Source: an uncultured Christensenella sp.
GTDB taxonomy: Bacteria; Bacillota; Clostridia; Christensenellales; Borkfalkiaceae
Length of the DNA stretch: 64,000 bases
Reading direction: 5' to 3'
NCBI GenBank assembly: GCA_910577875.1
Contig: CAJTNY010000003.1
Location: forward strand, 31,791-95,790
Shown here: in pieces, positions 7,941-16,646 of the stretch
Numbering within the stretch: position 1 is the first letter of the stretch
How the letters are laid out: each line of letters opens with the position of its first letter
Notes under the pieces: model-generated
Told to the model about the DNA's origin: nothing
Seen by the model: only the letters and a program-made list of their open reading frames with translations
Database searches by the model: none
Made by a program: the position numbers and the translations under genes

Positions 7941-9776
7941 TTACTCTATAGCTTTCAGACTGTCGTTCATTTTTATTTTAACTATCTTACGGCGAAGTAT
8001 TAACGTTATAAGCAGTGTAAACAATACGACAATTACGGGAGCTATAAGCCACATAAACCAGCTTACTTCGCTGAGCAACCCCATACCCATAACTTTAAAT
8101 ACTAACCATATGAGCAATGCGGACAGCGGATAACCGAATACTATACCGACAGCAGAATTAATATAAATTTCCCTGTAAATATATCCCGCAACCTCTCTGT
8201 CGTGATAACCGAGAACCATGAGAGTCGCTATTTCGCGGTTTCTCTCGCTTATGTTAATATTTGTCAGAGTATATATTACCACCGCGGTCAGAAGCCCCGC
8301 GAAAATTACTACAATCAGCGAAACCCCGATAATAGCCGCCGAACCGAAATCGTGGAAAAGGCACAAATCGAGGAGTGCAAGTCCCGCCATTACTAGCGCG
8401 GTAGAAACCGCGACTGCGAACACAGTCATTATAAATCTGCTCTTATATCTTAAAACGTTGCGCACTGTAGATTTATACTTGAATGGAAGTTTATTCCATA
8501 TAAAGGGTATCTTTTCGAGAATAACTTTTTTGCCCGCTTTTGGCGGTTTGGGTCTTAAAAGGTTTGCGGGCTTTTCCCTCGTCAGTTTAATTCCCGATAC
8601 AGCCGTCGCTGTAATAGTCGCAAGCACAATAAGCGTGAACGTAATTAAATAGAACACCATTGCCACATGCGAAGATATAGGAGGCATCGCGAAACTGTAA
8701 TTGAATACGTAATACAAAAGTCGCGCAATACCGAGTCCAACGAAATATGCGCCTGCCCCGCCTACACCCGTTGCGATGAGCGCGAACAGTAAATATTTTG
8801 AAATTATGCCCGAAGGCGAATAACCGAGCGTTTTAAGGCAGGCTATCTGAGAGCGTTCTTCTTCAAGCAGTCTAGTCATAGTCGAAAGCGTTACAAGCGC
8901 CGTAACCATTAAAAACGCAACCATTAAAACATAACCTAACGCGGCTACATTTTCGCTGTAAGCATCGAGCGATTTGAAACTGTAATTTTCGTAAAGGGTA
9001 ATTACTTCCGCGCCGTCGCCGAACATTTCCGCAATCTGACGCTTACCGTTTTCTATAAGAGTTTTATATGTCGCAGAAAAGCAATTGAAAACCGTTCTGT
9101 CCTTTACCGCGACGTATATATCGCCGACGACGGGCATTAAATCTTTCGATATATAAAGTATATTTTCAAGGCAGTCGAGATTTTCCGTTCCCGTTGTGTT
9201 GAACCCGACTTCCATATCTTCCGGATTGTTATAGCTCGGCTCGCCGTCGTTGGCGAACGTTAGAGGGCTCTTTATTATTCCGCTTACTTTTAATTTAAAA
9301 AGTATGCCCGAGACCTCTATTTCCTCGCCGACTTCATAGCCCTTAATAACGTTGTCCGCACACTCCGTGTAAACTTCCTTAATGTTAGACGGCTTTTCGC
9401 CTTCAATAATATCAGGCTTGTTCACGTTCCAATTATCTAAATCGAGAAAATAATATCTAATTGAACGCCTTGCTTCAACATCGGTCTGTAAATCGAAAGA
9501 CATTCCCGTATCGACGGACGCGCCCGAAAAAATTTCTTTAACCGCCGAAACTTCATCTTCGGTAAAACCGTACTGCGATTTGCTTTTTATTATGAAATCG
9601 CTGACGTTATTTGCCTTGTAATAATCGTTCATCGAATAATTTATCTTATCCGTAGCGGTACCTATACCCGATATAAAACCTACCGATATAAGAACCATAA
9701 ATATGAGCGATAAAAGGCGAGTTAAATGTTTTCTAAACATTCTCCATAACGTCTTTAAATAGGTCTTTATCACCAC
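7941..9776 (-). CDS. ABC transporter permease, FtsX/MacB-like
   Basis: A 611-aa membrane protein with the layout of FtsX-fold permeases. There is one N-terminal transmembrane helix (about 15-37), a large extracytoplasmic domain (about 40-265), three helices with LLEEERSQIACLKTLGY between them, a cytoplasmic linker, and a second FtsX block of four helices containing ERNREIATLMVLGY. Those repeated E-R-x-x-I-A-x-L-K/M-x-L-G-Y coupling motifs are the family signature. The gene overlaps its ATPase partner by 7 bases. Such pairs usually move or sense lipophilic compounds or peptides in the envelope; the substrate here is unknown. Confidence 0.88.
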   Translation of the reverse strand: MVIKTYLKTLWRMFRKHLTRLLSLIFMVLISVGFISGIGTATDKINYSMNDYYKANNVSDFIIKSKSQYGFTEDEVSAVKEIFSGASVDTGMSFDLQTDVEARRSIRYYFLDLDNWNVNKPDIIEGEKPSNIKEVYTECADNVIKGYEVGEEIEVSGILFKLKVSGIIKSPLTFANDGEPSYNNPEDMEVGFNTTGTENLDCLENILYISKDLMPVVGDIYVAVKDRTVFNCFSATYKTLIENGKRQIAEMFGDGAEVITLYENYSFKSLDAYSENVAALGYVLMVAFLMVTALVTLSTMTRLLEEERSQIACLKTLGYSPSGIISKYLLFALIATGVGGAGAYFVGLGIARLLYYVFNYSFAMPPISSHVAMVFYLITFTLIVLATITATAVSGIKLTREKPANLLRPKPPKAGKKVILEKIPFIWNKLPFKYKSTVRNVLRYKSRFIMTVFAVAVSTALVMAGLALLDLCLFHDFGSAAIIGVSLIVVIFAGLLTAVVIYTLTNINISERNREIATLMVLGYHDREVAGYIYREIYINSAVGIVFGYPLSALLIWLVFKVMGMGLLSEVSWFMWLIAPVIVVLFTLLITLILRRKIVKIKMNDSLKAIE

Positions 9777-10471
9777 TCTATCTCCTCGATTGGCACGGGT
9801 TCGGGATTGGTTTCTATTCGTTCTATTTGTCCGCTCTTTATGTAAATAACTTTGTCTGCCATATCCTTTAAAGCAGAGTTATGTGTAACGACTATGACAA
9901 GACGCTTGCGCTGTTTTGAAACGTCGTGCAAAAGTTTCAATATCTTTTTGCCCGTCGCATAATCGAGCGCGCCCGTCGGTTCGTCGCATAAAAGAAGTTT
10001 TGGATTTTTCGCTATCGCGCGGGCGATCGAAACGCGCTGCTGTTCACCACCTGAAAGCTGTGCGGGAAAGTTGTTAAGTCTGTCGCTTAAACCGACCTCC
10101 TCTAAAACTTCTTCGGGTTTCAGATGGTTCTTGCAAATCTCGACGGCTATTTCAACGTTTTCAAGCGCGGTTAGGTTAGGCATCAGATTATAGAACTGAA
10201 ACACGAAACCTATGTCGTTGCGGCGGTAATCGGTCAGTCCGCGTCTGTCAAGCGAAGTAACAATCTTTCCGTCGAGAATTATTTCCCCGTCAGTCGCGGA
10301 ATCCATTCCGCCGAGAAGATTCAAAAGCGTGGTCTTACCCGCGCCCGACGAGCCTAACACGACGGCGAATTCTCCGTCTTCAAGCTCGAAAGATACGTCT
10401 TTCAAAGCTTCTACGGTAATGCTTCCGACTTTGAATTTTTTGCTTACGTCAGATAATTTAAGAAAGCTCAT
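9770..10471 (-). CDS. ABC transporter ATP-binding protein, LolD/MacB-like
   Basis: A 233-aa nucleotide-binding subunit. Walker A is [11 protein letters not shown] (about 39-49), the Q-loop is FVFQFYNL, the signature is [14 protein letters not shown] (about 138-151), Walker B is [12 protein letters not shown], and the switch histidine is in VVTHN. The ALDYATGK sequence after Walker B is typical of the MacB/LolD/BceA group. It partners the FtsX-type permease that overlaps its 3' end and follows the YcxB-like membrane protein by 10 bases. Confidence 0.93.
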   Translation of the reverse strand: MSFLKLSDVSKKFKVGSITVEALKDVSFELEDGEFAVVLGSSGAGKTTLLNLLGGMDSATDGEIILDGKIVTSLDRRGLTDYRRNDIGFVFQFYNLMPNLTALENVEIAVEICKNHLKPEEVLEEVGLSDRLNNFPAQLSGGEQQRVSIARAIAKNPKLLLCDEPTGALDYATGKKILKLLHDVSKQRKRLVIVVTHNSALKDMADKVIYIKSGQIERIETNPEPVPIEEIEW

Positions 10472-10481
10472 ACCGCCACCT

Positions 10482-11111
10482 TCATTTTAAATCGTCGATT
10501 TGGTTTTCATTAATCTGCGAGTCTGAATTTTCCGATTTCTCCTGTGTTTTAACTTCCGTATCGGCGTCGGGGACGGGAGCCGCGGCAAGATTTACTATAC
10601 CGCGCTTGACGTTACGGCTGAAATTGCATTTCAAGGTTTCGATTTCAGGTTTAGTAAGTTCCGATTTTGCAACGGGACAGGCGGCAACCGTATTGACGTA
10701 GAAAAACAGATAATTTTTGGTTTCCTTGAATTTTACAACCTGGTTGTTATAAAATTTTGCAGTTGTTACTATTTCTCCGTTCAGAGTTTCAGTTGCGGTA
10801 AAATAGTCCTTAAAAAATTCGTAAGTGTATTCCTTGTTTGCATTGACGGCAGTTTTAACCGTTTTGTTTAAGAGCACCATAATTACTATACCGCAAACTA
10901 AAATTACGGCAAAAAGTATCAGAAACGTAAAATATAAGCCTTCAAATTCAAGTATTAACGAAAGTATAGAAAGAGCGAGGAAAATAGAAACGCCTGTTGC
11001 GCCGAGAATAATACAAAACAGCGACATCATATAAGTTTCGCGCATAAGCTCTTTCTGCATCTTTTCATTGAGCGAAGCGACAGTTTTTATACTTCCGTTT
11101 TCCGTTATCAT
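10482..11111 (-). CDS. YcxB-like membrane protein, first gene of the ABC operon
   Basis: A 209-aa protein of unknown function. Two transmembrane helices (about 28-50 and 60-82) are followed by a soluble segment whose pattern (FTATETLNGEI, VVKFKETKNYLFFYVN, then AACPVAKSEL) resembles the YcxB-like domain found in Firmicute membrane proteins. The last 40 residues are a low-complexity acidic tail. A strong ribosome-binding site (AAGGGAGGGG) precedes the ATG. It is 10 bases upstream of the ATPase gene, so it probably acts with that transporter, though I have no direct evidence. Confidence 0.7.
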   Translation of the reverse strand: MITENGSIKTVASLNEKMQKELMRETYMMSLFCIILGATGVSIFLALSILSLILEFEGLYFTFLILFAVILVCGIVIMVLLNKTVKTAVNANKEYTYEFFKDYFTATETLNGEIVTTAKFYNNQVVKFKETKNYLFFYVNTVAACPVAKSELTKPEIETLKCNFSRNVKRGIVNLAAAPVPDADTEVKTQEKSENSDSQINENQIDDLK

Positions 11112-11128
11112 AATTCCCCTCCCTTATT

Positions 11129-11289
11129 AAAAAAATGGTGCGGATAATAGGATTTGCGCTTTGAGCAGCGCGCACGGTTGACAGTACAATCCGAGTGCTG
11201 TCAAGTCTGCGGTGGTTTCCGCAGACTGCCCTCCCCTCAAATCCTATATTACCGCACGGAAATAAATCCCGTGCCTTAACTTTGTTAAG
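11129..11289 (-). other. structured element repeating the tRNA-Leu 3' end
   Basis: Between tRNA-Leu and the YcxB-like gene lies a densely folded stretch. A 21-base copy of the tRNA-Leu 3' end (11136-11156, identical to 11300-11320) pairs with an inverted copy at 11238-11257, forming an imperfect stem of about 19 bp. Inside are three hairpins: 11156-11160 with 11167-11171; 11178-11187 with 11195-11204; and 11205-11212 with 11219-11226 (8 bp, perfect). On the minus strand the closing stem ends in CCA followed by seven T. Two more small hairpins lie at 11254-11274 and 11275-11289. It could be a structured RNA with its terminator, or the remnant of a small element inserted at the tRNA end. I see no open reading frame in it. 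Confidence 0.6.
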
Positions 11290-11299
11290 CCACGATATT

Positions 11300-11381
11300 T
11301 GGTGCGGATAATAGGATTTGAACCTACACGATTGCTCACCGGATTCTAAGTCCGGCGCGTCTGCCGTTCCGCCATATCCGC
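11300..11381 (-). tRNA. tRNA-Leu (anticodon UAG)
   Basis: The minus strand folds into a cloverleaf with a 7-bp acceptor stem (GCGGATA with TATCCGC), discriminator A, and an encoded CCA at 11300-11302. The anticodon loop CTTAGAA between the paired CCGGA and TCCGG arms gives anticodon TAG, reading CUA leucine codons. The T-arm contains GGTTCAAATCC. The variable region is long enough for a class II tRNA. It follows the GtrA gene by about 50 bases on the same strand. Confidence 0.95.
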
Positions 11382-11432
11382 ATTATATTGCTCTGTTTAT
11401 ATTTTAGTAAATTTTTCCTTGAAAGTCAATAC

Positions 11433-11930
11433 CTAATTTTTTCTTCGGAATAAATTTACTATTTTATCGGTTACTTTGTTGTTGAAGACAATGAATTTAT
11501 CCCATAAAAATTCAGTTACGAAATTTATAACCATCATCAGAACGGTTACAACTATTCCGTACTTTTCGCCCCAAGCGGCTTCAAGCGCGTTTCCGCCGAA
11601 TACCGAAGCGGGAATAAACGCCGCGTAATATAATGCGACGAGTAGCATAGCGACGGAAACGTTGTTAGCGACGCGGAAAGTAAATTTCCTGTTGAAAGTA
11701 AAATTCCAAATTACGGAAAGCACTATACTTATAAGGTATGCAGGCCACCATTTAAGCCACGCGCCCCATTCGTATAAAACCGTAAAACTCAGAAGCTGTA
11801 TCACTCCGGCGGAAATTGAAAAGCCCGTAAAAATCAGTATCTGCAAAAATTGCTTTTTCGCGCTGTTTTCCGGCTTTTCTTCCGCCTGGACTTGTGCTTC
11901 GGGTTCTTCTTTGGAAAAGTTCTCGTCCAT
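11433..11930 (-). CDS. GtrA-like membrane protein
   Basis: A 165-aa protein with four hydrophobic helices (about 28-50, 57-75, 90-110, 125-147) and the GtrA-family features: FTGFSISAGVIQLLSF at the first helix, WNFTFNRKFTFR between helices two and three, and a final FLWDKFIVFNN. GtrA proteins are thought to help flip polyprenyl-linked sugars for cell-surface glycosylation. No glycosyltransferase is adjacent, so the role here is unknown. It starts 5 bases after the end of an ABC exporter subunit and is probably in its operon. Confidence 0.82.
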   Translation of the reverse strand: MDENFSKEEPEAQVQAEEKPENSAKKQFLQILIFTGFSISAGVIQLLSFTVLYEWGAWLKWWPAYLISIVLSVIWNFTFNRKFTFRVANNVSVAMLLVALYYAAFIPASVFGGNALEAAWGEKYGIVVTVLMMVINFVTEFLWDKFIVFNNKVTDKIVNLFRRKN

Positions 11931-11935
11931 ATTTT

Positions 11936-13732
11936 CTATTCTCCCGCAAACTGTGAATTGTATAACCCAGCGTAAAAACCGTTTAAGTTTATAAGTTCTT
12001 CGTGGTTGCCCTGTTCGACTATATTTCCGTCGCGCATTACAAGTATCAAATCAGCATTCTTTATTGTAGAAAGCCTGTGCGCGATTACGAAACTCGTACG
12101 CCCCTGCGTCAATTTATCCATAGCTGTCTGTATGATTTCTTCAGTTCGCGTATCGACGTTCGAAGTAGCTTCGTCAAGTATCAGAAGCGGAGAATTCTCA
12201 GACATCGCTCTCGCAATAGTAATGAGTTGTTTCTGTCCGCCCGAGATATTCGACTCATTTTCCATATAGTATTCGAGACCGTTCGGTAAAGTATTTATAT
12301 AGTGCGAAATACCCGCTTCTTTTAAAATTCCGTCAAGTCGTTCCTTTGACACGTCGGTTTTAGAGAACAGAATATTTTCTTTTATCGTTCCTTCGAACAT
12401 CCATGTGTCCTGCAATACCATTCCGAAAATATCGTGAATTTCCGAACGCGGCATATCTTTGATTGAAACGCCGTCGATTGTAATGTCCCCTCCGTCAAGT
12501 TCATAGAAACGCATCAATAAATTTACAAGCGTAGTTTTGCCTGCGCCCGTAGGGCCGACAATAGCAACTTTCATTCCGGGAGCAATCTTAGCGGAAAAAT
12601 CAGAGATTATAATTTTATCGGGTGTATAGCCGAAGCGCACGTTTTTAAACTCTACTTCGCCGCGAATTTCGCCTTTTCCGTCCTCGGATAAGAGTTTACG
12701 CTGCTTTCCGCTTTCATCGGATAATTCTTCCTCTTCCGTAAACCCGTATATTCTGCCCGCCGCCGCTGCAGCCATTTGAAGACTGTTCATAGCTTGCGCC
12801 ATCTGGCTCATAGGGCTTTGAAATAAATTAATATACAACAAAAATGCGGAAATAGTACCGAAAGTCACACCTGCGCCGCTATTCATCAAAAGTCCGCCGA
12901 CTACACACACAGCCGCGTATGCAAAATAAGAAATGAACGTCATCGCAGGCATCATAAGCCCCGCGACCGCCTGAGCTTTAAAGACCGAACCTCGAAGCCT
13001 TGAATTCTGTTCTTCGAAATGCCCCGTCATTCTTTCTCCTGCGTTGAAAGCCTGAATAACCGCGTGTCCTGTATAATTTTCTTCAACCGTTCCGTTGAGT
13101 TCCGCTAGATACTGCTGGTTTTTCTGGAACTGCGGCATAGCTATTTTAGTTATAATCATAATCAAAACAAGCATTAACGGAACAATAAGTAAAACCGTAA
13201 GCGCCATCTGCCAAGCCGTAACGAACATAGCGATAAGCACGCCCGTAAGCATAAACACTGACGAGAAAAACATAGAAATCGCCTGGTCCACAGACTGGGT
13301 AATCGTATCTACGTCGTTTGTAATAATCGAAAGCGTATCGCCGTACTGGTGCGAATCGAAATAGCCCAAAGGAACCGCGTTTATTTTCTTCGAAATATTG
13401 CTTCTTATCCCGCGAGCATATTTCTGAGTGACGGTAACCATTATAAAATTCGCCGCGTAATTGCAAATTGCATTGCTTCCGTAAAACACTATTAAAATTA
13501 TCGAAAGCTTAGATACCTTTTGCAAATCTATTACTGCGTTTGCAGGAACCGCGATTTCGTCAGTGAACTTTGAAAAAACCTGAGGAGCGTAGACCGAAAG
13601 GACGGTTGAAAACGCTATAAACAGCAGAGAAATCAGTATATTTATTTTATAAGGCGCGAGCGCTTTGATAAGGTTTTTTATATTACCCTTACCGCCGTTT
13701 GCAACAGCGCCCATTTTTCCGTGTCCCATCAT
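11936..13732 (-). CDS. ABC exporter half-transporter, canonical ATPase site
   Basis: A 598-aa fused permease-ATPase. Six transmembrane helices (about 25-325) precede the nucleotide-binding domain with Walker A GPTGAGKTTL, signature NISGGQKQLITIARA, Walker B LLILDEATSNVD with the catalytic glutamate, and switch histidine VIAHRLST. It overlaps the stop of its partner gene by 4 bases. The pair looks like a heterodimeric multidrug exporter of the BmrCD or TM287/288 type, in which this subunit supplies the catalytic site residues. Confidence 0.92.
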   Translation of the reverse strand: MMGHGKMGAVANGGKGNIKNLIKALAPYKINILISLLFIAFSTVLSVYAPQVFSKFTDEIAVPANAVIDLQKVSKLSIILIVFYGSNAICNYAANFIMVTVTQKYARGIRSNISKKINAVPLGYFDSHQYGDTLSIITNDVDTITQSVDQAISMFFSSVFMLTGVLIAMFVTAWQMALTVLLIVPLMLVLIMIITKIAMPQFQKNQQYLAELNGTVEENYTGHAVIQAFNAGERMTGHFEEQNSRLRGSVFKAQAVAGLMMPAMTFISYFAYAAVCVVGGLLMNSGAGVTFGTISAFLLYINLFQSPMSQMAQAMNSLQMAAAAAGRIYGFTEEEELSDESGKQRKLLSEDGKGEIRGEVEFKNVRFGYTPDKIIISDFSAKIAPGMKVAIVGPTGAGKTTLVNLLMRFYELDGGDITIDGVSIKDMPRSEIHDIFGMVLQDTWMFEGTIKENILFSKTDVSKERLDGILKEAGISHYINTLPNGLEYYMENESNISGGQKQLITIARAMSENSPLLILDEATSNVDTRTEEIIQTAMDKLTQGRTSFVIAHRLSTIKNADLILVMRDGNIVEQGNHEELINLNGFYAGLYNSQFAGE

Positions 13733-15618
13733 AAACCGAGTTCCTCCTTTGAAAGTTGCGAAAGCGCTATTTCGCGGTATACGGGACAGCTTTGCAATAA
13801 TTCTTTATGAGTGCCCGTTCCCACGGCTTTACCGCTGTCGAGAACGATTATTTTATCAGCGTCTATAATAGTGCCGATTCTCTGCGCGACTATCAATTTC
13901 GTAGCTCCGCCTACCGAAGCTTTCAAGTTTTCGCGCACTTTTTTATCGGTTTTATAGTCAAGCGCCGAGAACGAATCGTCAAAAATTAATATCTGAGGTT
14001 CGACCGCTACCGCGCGAGCTATTGAAAGACGCTGTTTCTGTCCGCCCGATACATTTTTACCGCCCTGTGAAATTTCCGAATCGTAACCTTTTTCCATATT
14101 GTTTATGAATTCGTCGGCTTCGGCTGTCTTTGCCGCCGCGATTATTTTTTCGTCGGAAATTTCGGGATTGCCGAAAGCTATATTTTCCTTTACAGTGCCC
14201 GTAAACAAAACTCCTTTCTGCGGAACATAGCCTATAAGACTGCGCAGAGTTTTCTGTTTAACCTTCCTTACGTCCGTACCGTTTATCAGCACCTCTCCCT
14301 CTGTTGCGTCGAAAAATCTGGGCACGAGATTTATGAGCGTAGATTTTCCGCTTCCGGTAGAACCGATAAACGCAACCGTTTCGCCCTTTTCGGCTTTGAA
14401 AGTTATATCCTGAATTACGAACGCTTCCGAATCGGGATAACCGAACGACACGTTTTTAAACTCGACCGTTCCCTCTTCTGTAAACTCCTCTTCCGTTTCA
14501 GGGTCGCAGACGGATAGCGGAGTTTCCAAAATTTCGTTGATACGCGTCGCGGAAACCTGCGCTCTCGGCATAAGCACGAACATCATCATAAGCATCATAA
14601 ACGCCATTATTATCTGCGAAGACAATTGGGTGAACGCCATAACCGTCGCATAATCGGTTTCTCCCTTATTTATAAGAGATGCACCTATCCAGTATATGGC
14701 AAGCGCGACGCCGTTCATAATAAGCATCATTACAGGCGACATAAGCGCCATCATTCTGCCTGTAAACAACTGTGTTTTAGTTATTTCGGTATTCGCTTTT
14801 TCGAATTTCGCCATCTGATAATCTTCGGCGTTATAAGCTCTTATAACGCGCAGTCCCGTCAAATTTTCACGCGAGACGCCGTTCAGTTTGTCTACGAGTT
14901 TTTGCATAAGTTTAAACTTAGGCATTACAAAAAGCATTAAAATTAACAGGAACAATACCAAGAATATTACCGCGACTACGGTTGCGAGCGTAAGCTGCCA
15001 GCTAGTCGCCTGTATTTTACAAATAGCCCATATAACCGTAACGGGCGCGGCAAAAGCCATACGCAGCATAAGTATGTTCGCAATCTGAACCTGCTGGACG
15101 TCGTTTGTCGTACGTGTTATAAGCGACGGAGTCGAGAATCTGTCGCGTTCCGCAATCGAAAATCCGTCGACTTTCGTATACACCGCCGTGCGCAGTCTTA
15201 AAGAAAGTCCCGAAGCTACATAAGACGCAATAAGCCCCACGGCGGATTGGCACGCCATACAGCCGAGCGCGACTAAAAGCATCATACCGCCGTCATTCCA
15301 AATATCGCCTGCCGACGCGACTGCTATATCTCTTATAAGATTTACCGCTTCCGCCGGCAATCCGGCTCCGTTATTCGCTATAAAGTATTCAGCCGTATAT
15401 TCCCAGCCGTTAGCAGATACCATTCCCGCGAGCATTCCGCCGAGTTCTGGAATACTTGCGGGATTATTGTGATAATTTAGGTACATAATCGAATTGATTA
15501 TATTCCGCGTAAAATCAACCAAAGTTATAGTGCAGTATACCTGCAATACGGTAAGCCCCGCAAGAAGAACCAAAAGCACCCAATCTTTGGCACGCAATTT
15601 TTTGTAAAGCTTGAACAT
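13729..15618 (-). CDS. ABC exporter half-transporter, degenerate ATPase site
   Basis: A 629-aa fused permease-ATPase that partners the following gene. Six transmembrane helices are present, with an unusually long loop (about 50-105) between the first two. The nucleotide-binding domain has Walker A GSTGSGKSTL and signature NVSGGQKQRLSIARA. However, Walker B is ILIFDDSFSALD, with Asp where the catalytic Glu should be, and the switch histidine is Gln (IVAQRIGT). Such asymmetry is the hallmark of heterodimeric exporters with one degenerate site. The ATG is preceded by AAGGAT, and the promoter carries a perfect 18-bp palindrome. Confidence 0.92.
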   Translation of the reverse strand: MFKLYKKLRAKDWVLLVLLAGLTVLQVYCTITLVDFTRNIINSIMYLNYHNNPASIPELGGMLAGMVSANGWEYTAEYFIANNGAGLPAEAVNLIRDIAVASAGDIWNDGGMMLLVALGCMACQSAVGLIASYVASGLSLRLRTAVYTKVDGFSIAERDRFSTPSLITRTTNDVQQVQIANILMLRMAFAAPVTVIWAICKIQATSWQLTLATVVAVIFLVLFLLILMLFVMPKFKLMQKLVDKLNGVSRENLTGLRVIRAYNAEDYQMAKFEKANTEITKTQLFTGRMMALMSPVMMLIMNGVALAIYWIGASLINKGETDYATVMAFTQLSSQIIMAFMMLMMMFVLMPRAQVSATRINEILETPLSVCDPETEEEFTEEGTVEFKNVSFGYPDSEAFVIQDITFKAEKGETVAFIGSTGSGKSTLINLVPRFFDATEGEVLINGTDVRKVKQKTLRSLIGYVPQKGVLFTGTVKENIAFGNPEISDEKIIAAAKTAEADEFINNMEKGYDSEISQGGKNVSGGQKQRLSIARAVAVEPQILIFDDSFSALDYKTDKKVRENLKASVGGATKLIVAQRIGTIIDADKIIVLDSGKAVGTGTHKELLQSCPVYREIALSQLSKEELGL

Positions 15619-15660
15619 CGCTAGTTAAATCCTTTTTCGTAATTAATTCAGATACGTTTT

Positions 15661-15689
15661 ATCATATCATAATAATATTATTATGTAAA
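15661..15689 (-). promoter_or_regulatory. promoter and operator of the ABC exporter operon
   Basis: The minus strand reads TTTACA, 17 bases, TATGAT. The spacer is almost entirely filled by the perfect 18-bp palindrome CATAATAATATTATTATG (15668-15685). This position suggests a repressor that blocks RNA polymerase. The operator looks like those of MarR- or PerR-type regulators, but no such gene is adjacent. It may also affect the divergent rubrerythrin gene. Confidence 0.65.
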
Positions 15690-15807
15690 ATTCGATACGC
15701 CGCTAAAACCAAAAATCATTAAAATTTCACGCGATAAACAAATAATACCAAAAAATATCGGAATAAAACGCTTAATACTTCTCAAAATAATTTTGACGGA
15801 GGAAAAT

Positions 15808-16404
15808 ATGCAATTTGACGAAACTAAGACTTACAGAAATCTTGCAAGGAGTTTTGCGGGCGAAAGCCAGGCGGGTATGAGATACCAGCTCATTGCCAAA
15901 CTTGCAACCAAGCAGGGTTACGCTACTCTTGCAAACGCTATCAAGGTGCTTGCAAAAAACGAAACGGAACACGCGAGAAGGTTCTTTGAAGAGCTTTCAA
16001 AGCGCGGCGAAAAACTCGACAATATCGATTTGGACGCGGGTTATCCCTTTCACAGCGGTGATTTGGGAGAGAGTTTGGCTCTCGCCGCCGACGACGAACA
16101 CGAGGAACATTCCGTAATTTATCCTGCTTTTGCAAAAGACGCGGAAGACGAAGGTTTTAAAGATATTGCCGCACTTTATAGACTTGTTGCGCAAGTCGAA
16201 GTCAGGCACGAAATGATTTTCAGATACCTCCACGAAGCGTTTTCAAAGGGTGTGCTTTTCAGCAACGAAACGCCTATACTCTATATTTGCAGCGAGTGCG
16301 GTTATATGCACACTTCGACCAAGGCTTGGGACGTATGCCCCTTGTGCAAACATAGTCAGGGTTACGTTGAATTGCATATCCCGTTTCAAAAGGAGAAAAT
16401 ATGA
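15808..16404 (+). CDS. rubrerythrin
   Basis: A 198-aa diiron peroxidase for oxygen and peroxide defence in anaerobes. The N-terminal ferritin-like four-helix domain has glutamate motifs SFAGESQAGMRY, NETEHARRF and QVEVRHEMIFRYL. The C-terminal rubredoxin-like domain has CSECGY and CPLCKH for a single iron. I place the start at the ATG at 15808, 5 bases after GACGGAGG, not at the upstream TTG at 15793. It stands divergently from the ABC exporter operon, and its stop overlaps a small lysine/asparagine-rich ORF. Confidence 0.93.
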   Translation: MQFDETKTYRNLARSFAGESQAGMRYQLIAKLATKQGYATLANAIKVLAKNETEHARRFFEELSKRGEKLDNIDLDAGYPFHSGDLGESLALAADDEHEEHSVIYPAFAKDAEDEGFKDIAALYRLVAQVEVRHEMIFRYLHEAFSKGVLFSNETPILYICSECGYMHTSTKAWDVCPLCKHSQGYVELHIPFQKEKI

Positions 16405-16584
16405 AAAAAACTAACGAAAACACCAAGAACCAGAAGAACAACAAGGTAAGCGGGACGAAGAACTGTGGCAAAAACAGCACGAAGAACTGTAAATAATTTT
16501 AAAGACAGTTACGACCCCAACGGAAGTTACACGGGAACGCCCTTAGACGGCGGAAAGCCTATTCAGGACGCGGACGATTTATAA
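16401..16584 (+). pseudogene. small Lys/Asn-rich protein gene, apparently frameshifted
   Basis: The ATG at 16401 overlaps the rubrerythrin stop (ATGA) and opens a 31-codon frame rich in Lys, Asn and Cys, ending KNCK-stop at 16496. Directly after it, one frame over, comes an open stretch reading FKDSYDPNGSYTG and ending PIQDADDL before a stop at 16584. That DPNGSYTG...QDADDL ending is familiar to me from short Clostridia hypothetical proteins whose N-termini are also Lys/Asn/Cys-rich. Removing one A from TGTAAATAATTTT would join both halves into one protein of about 60 residues. A mutation or sequencing error seems likelier than programmed frameshifting. Confidence 0.6.
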
Positions 16585-16607
16585 GAGCCGTGTAACGAAA
16601 AAAAAGG

Positions 16608-16637
16608 GCGCGGGACGAATTTTCGTCCCGCGCTTTT
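16608..16637 (+). terminator. intrinsic terminator of the rubrerythrin transcript
   Basis: A 10-bp perfect GC-rich stem (GCGCGGGACG) with loop AATTTT, followed by TTTTATTT. A run of A before the stem lets it work for the minus strand too. Confidence 0.85.
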
Positions 16638-16646
16638 ATTTCGTTT

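Noticed and set aside
16484..16500. Programmed +1 frameshift in the small protein after rubrerythrin
   Set aside because: There is no recognised slippery site, pseudoknot or internal Shine-Dalgarno sequence; a one-base insertion explains the data more simply.
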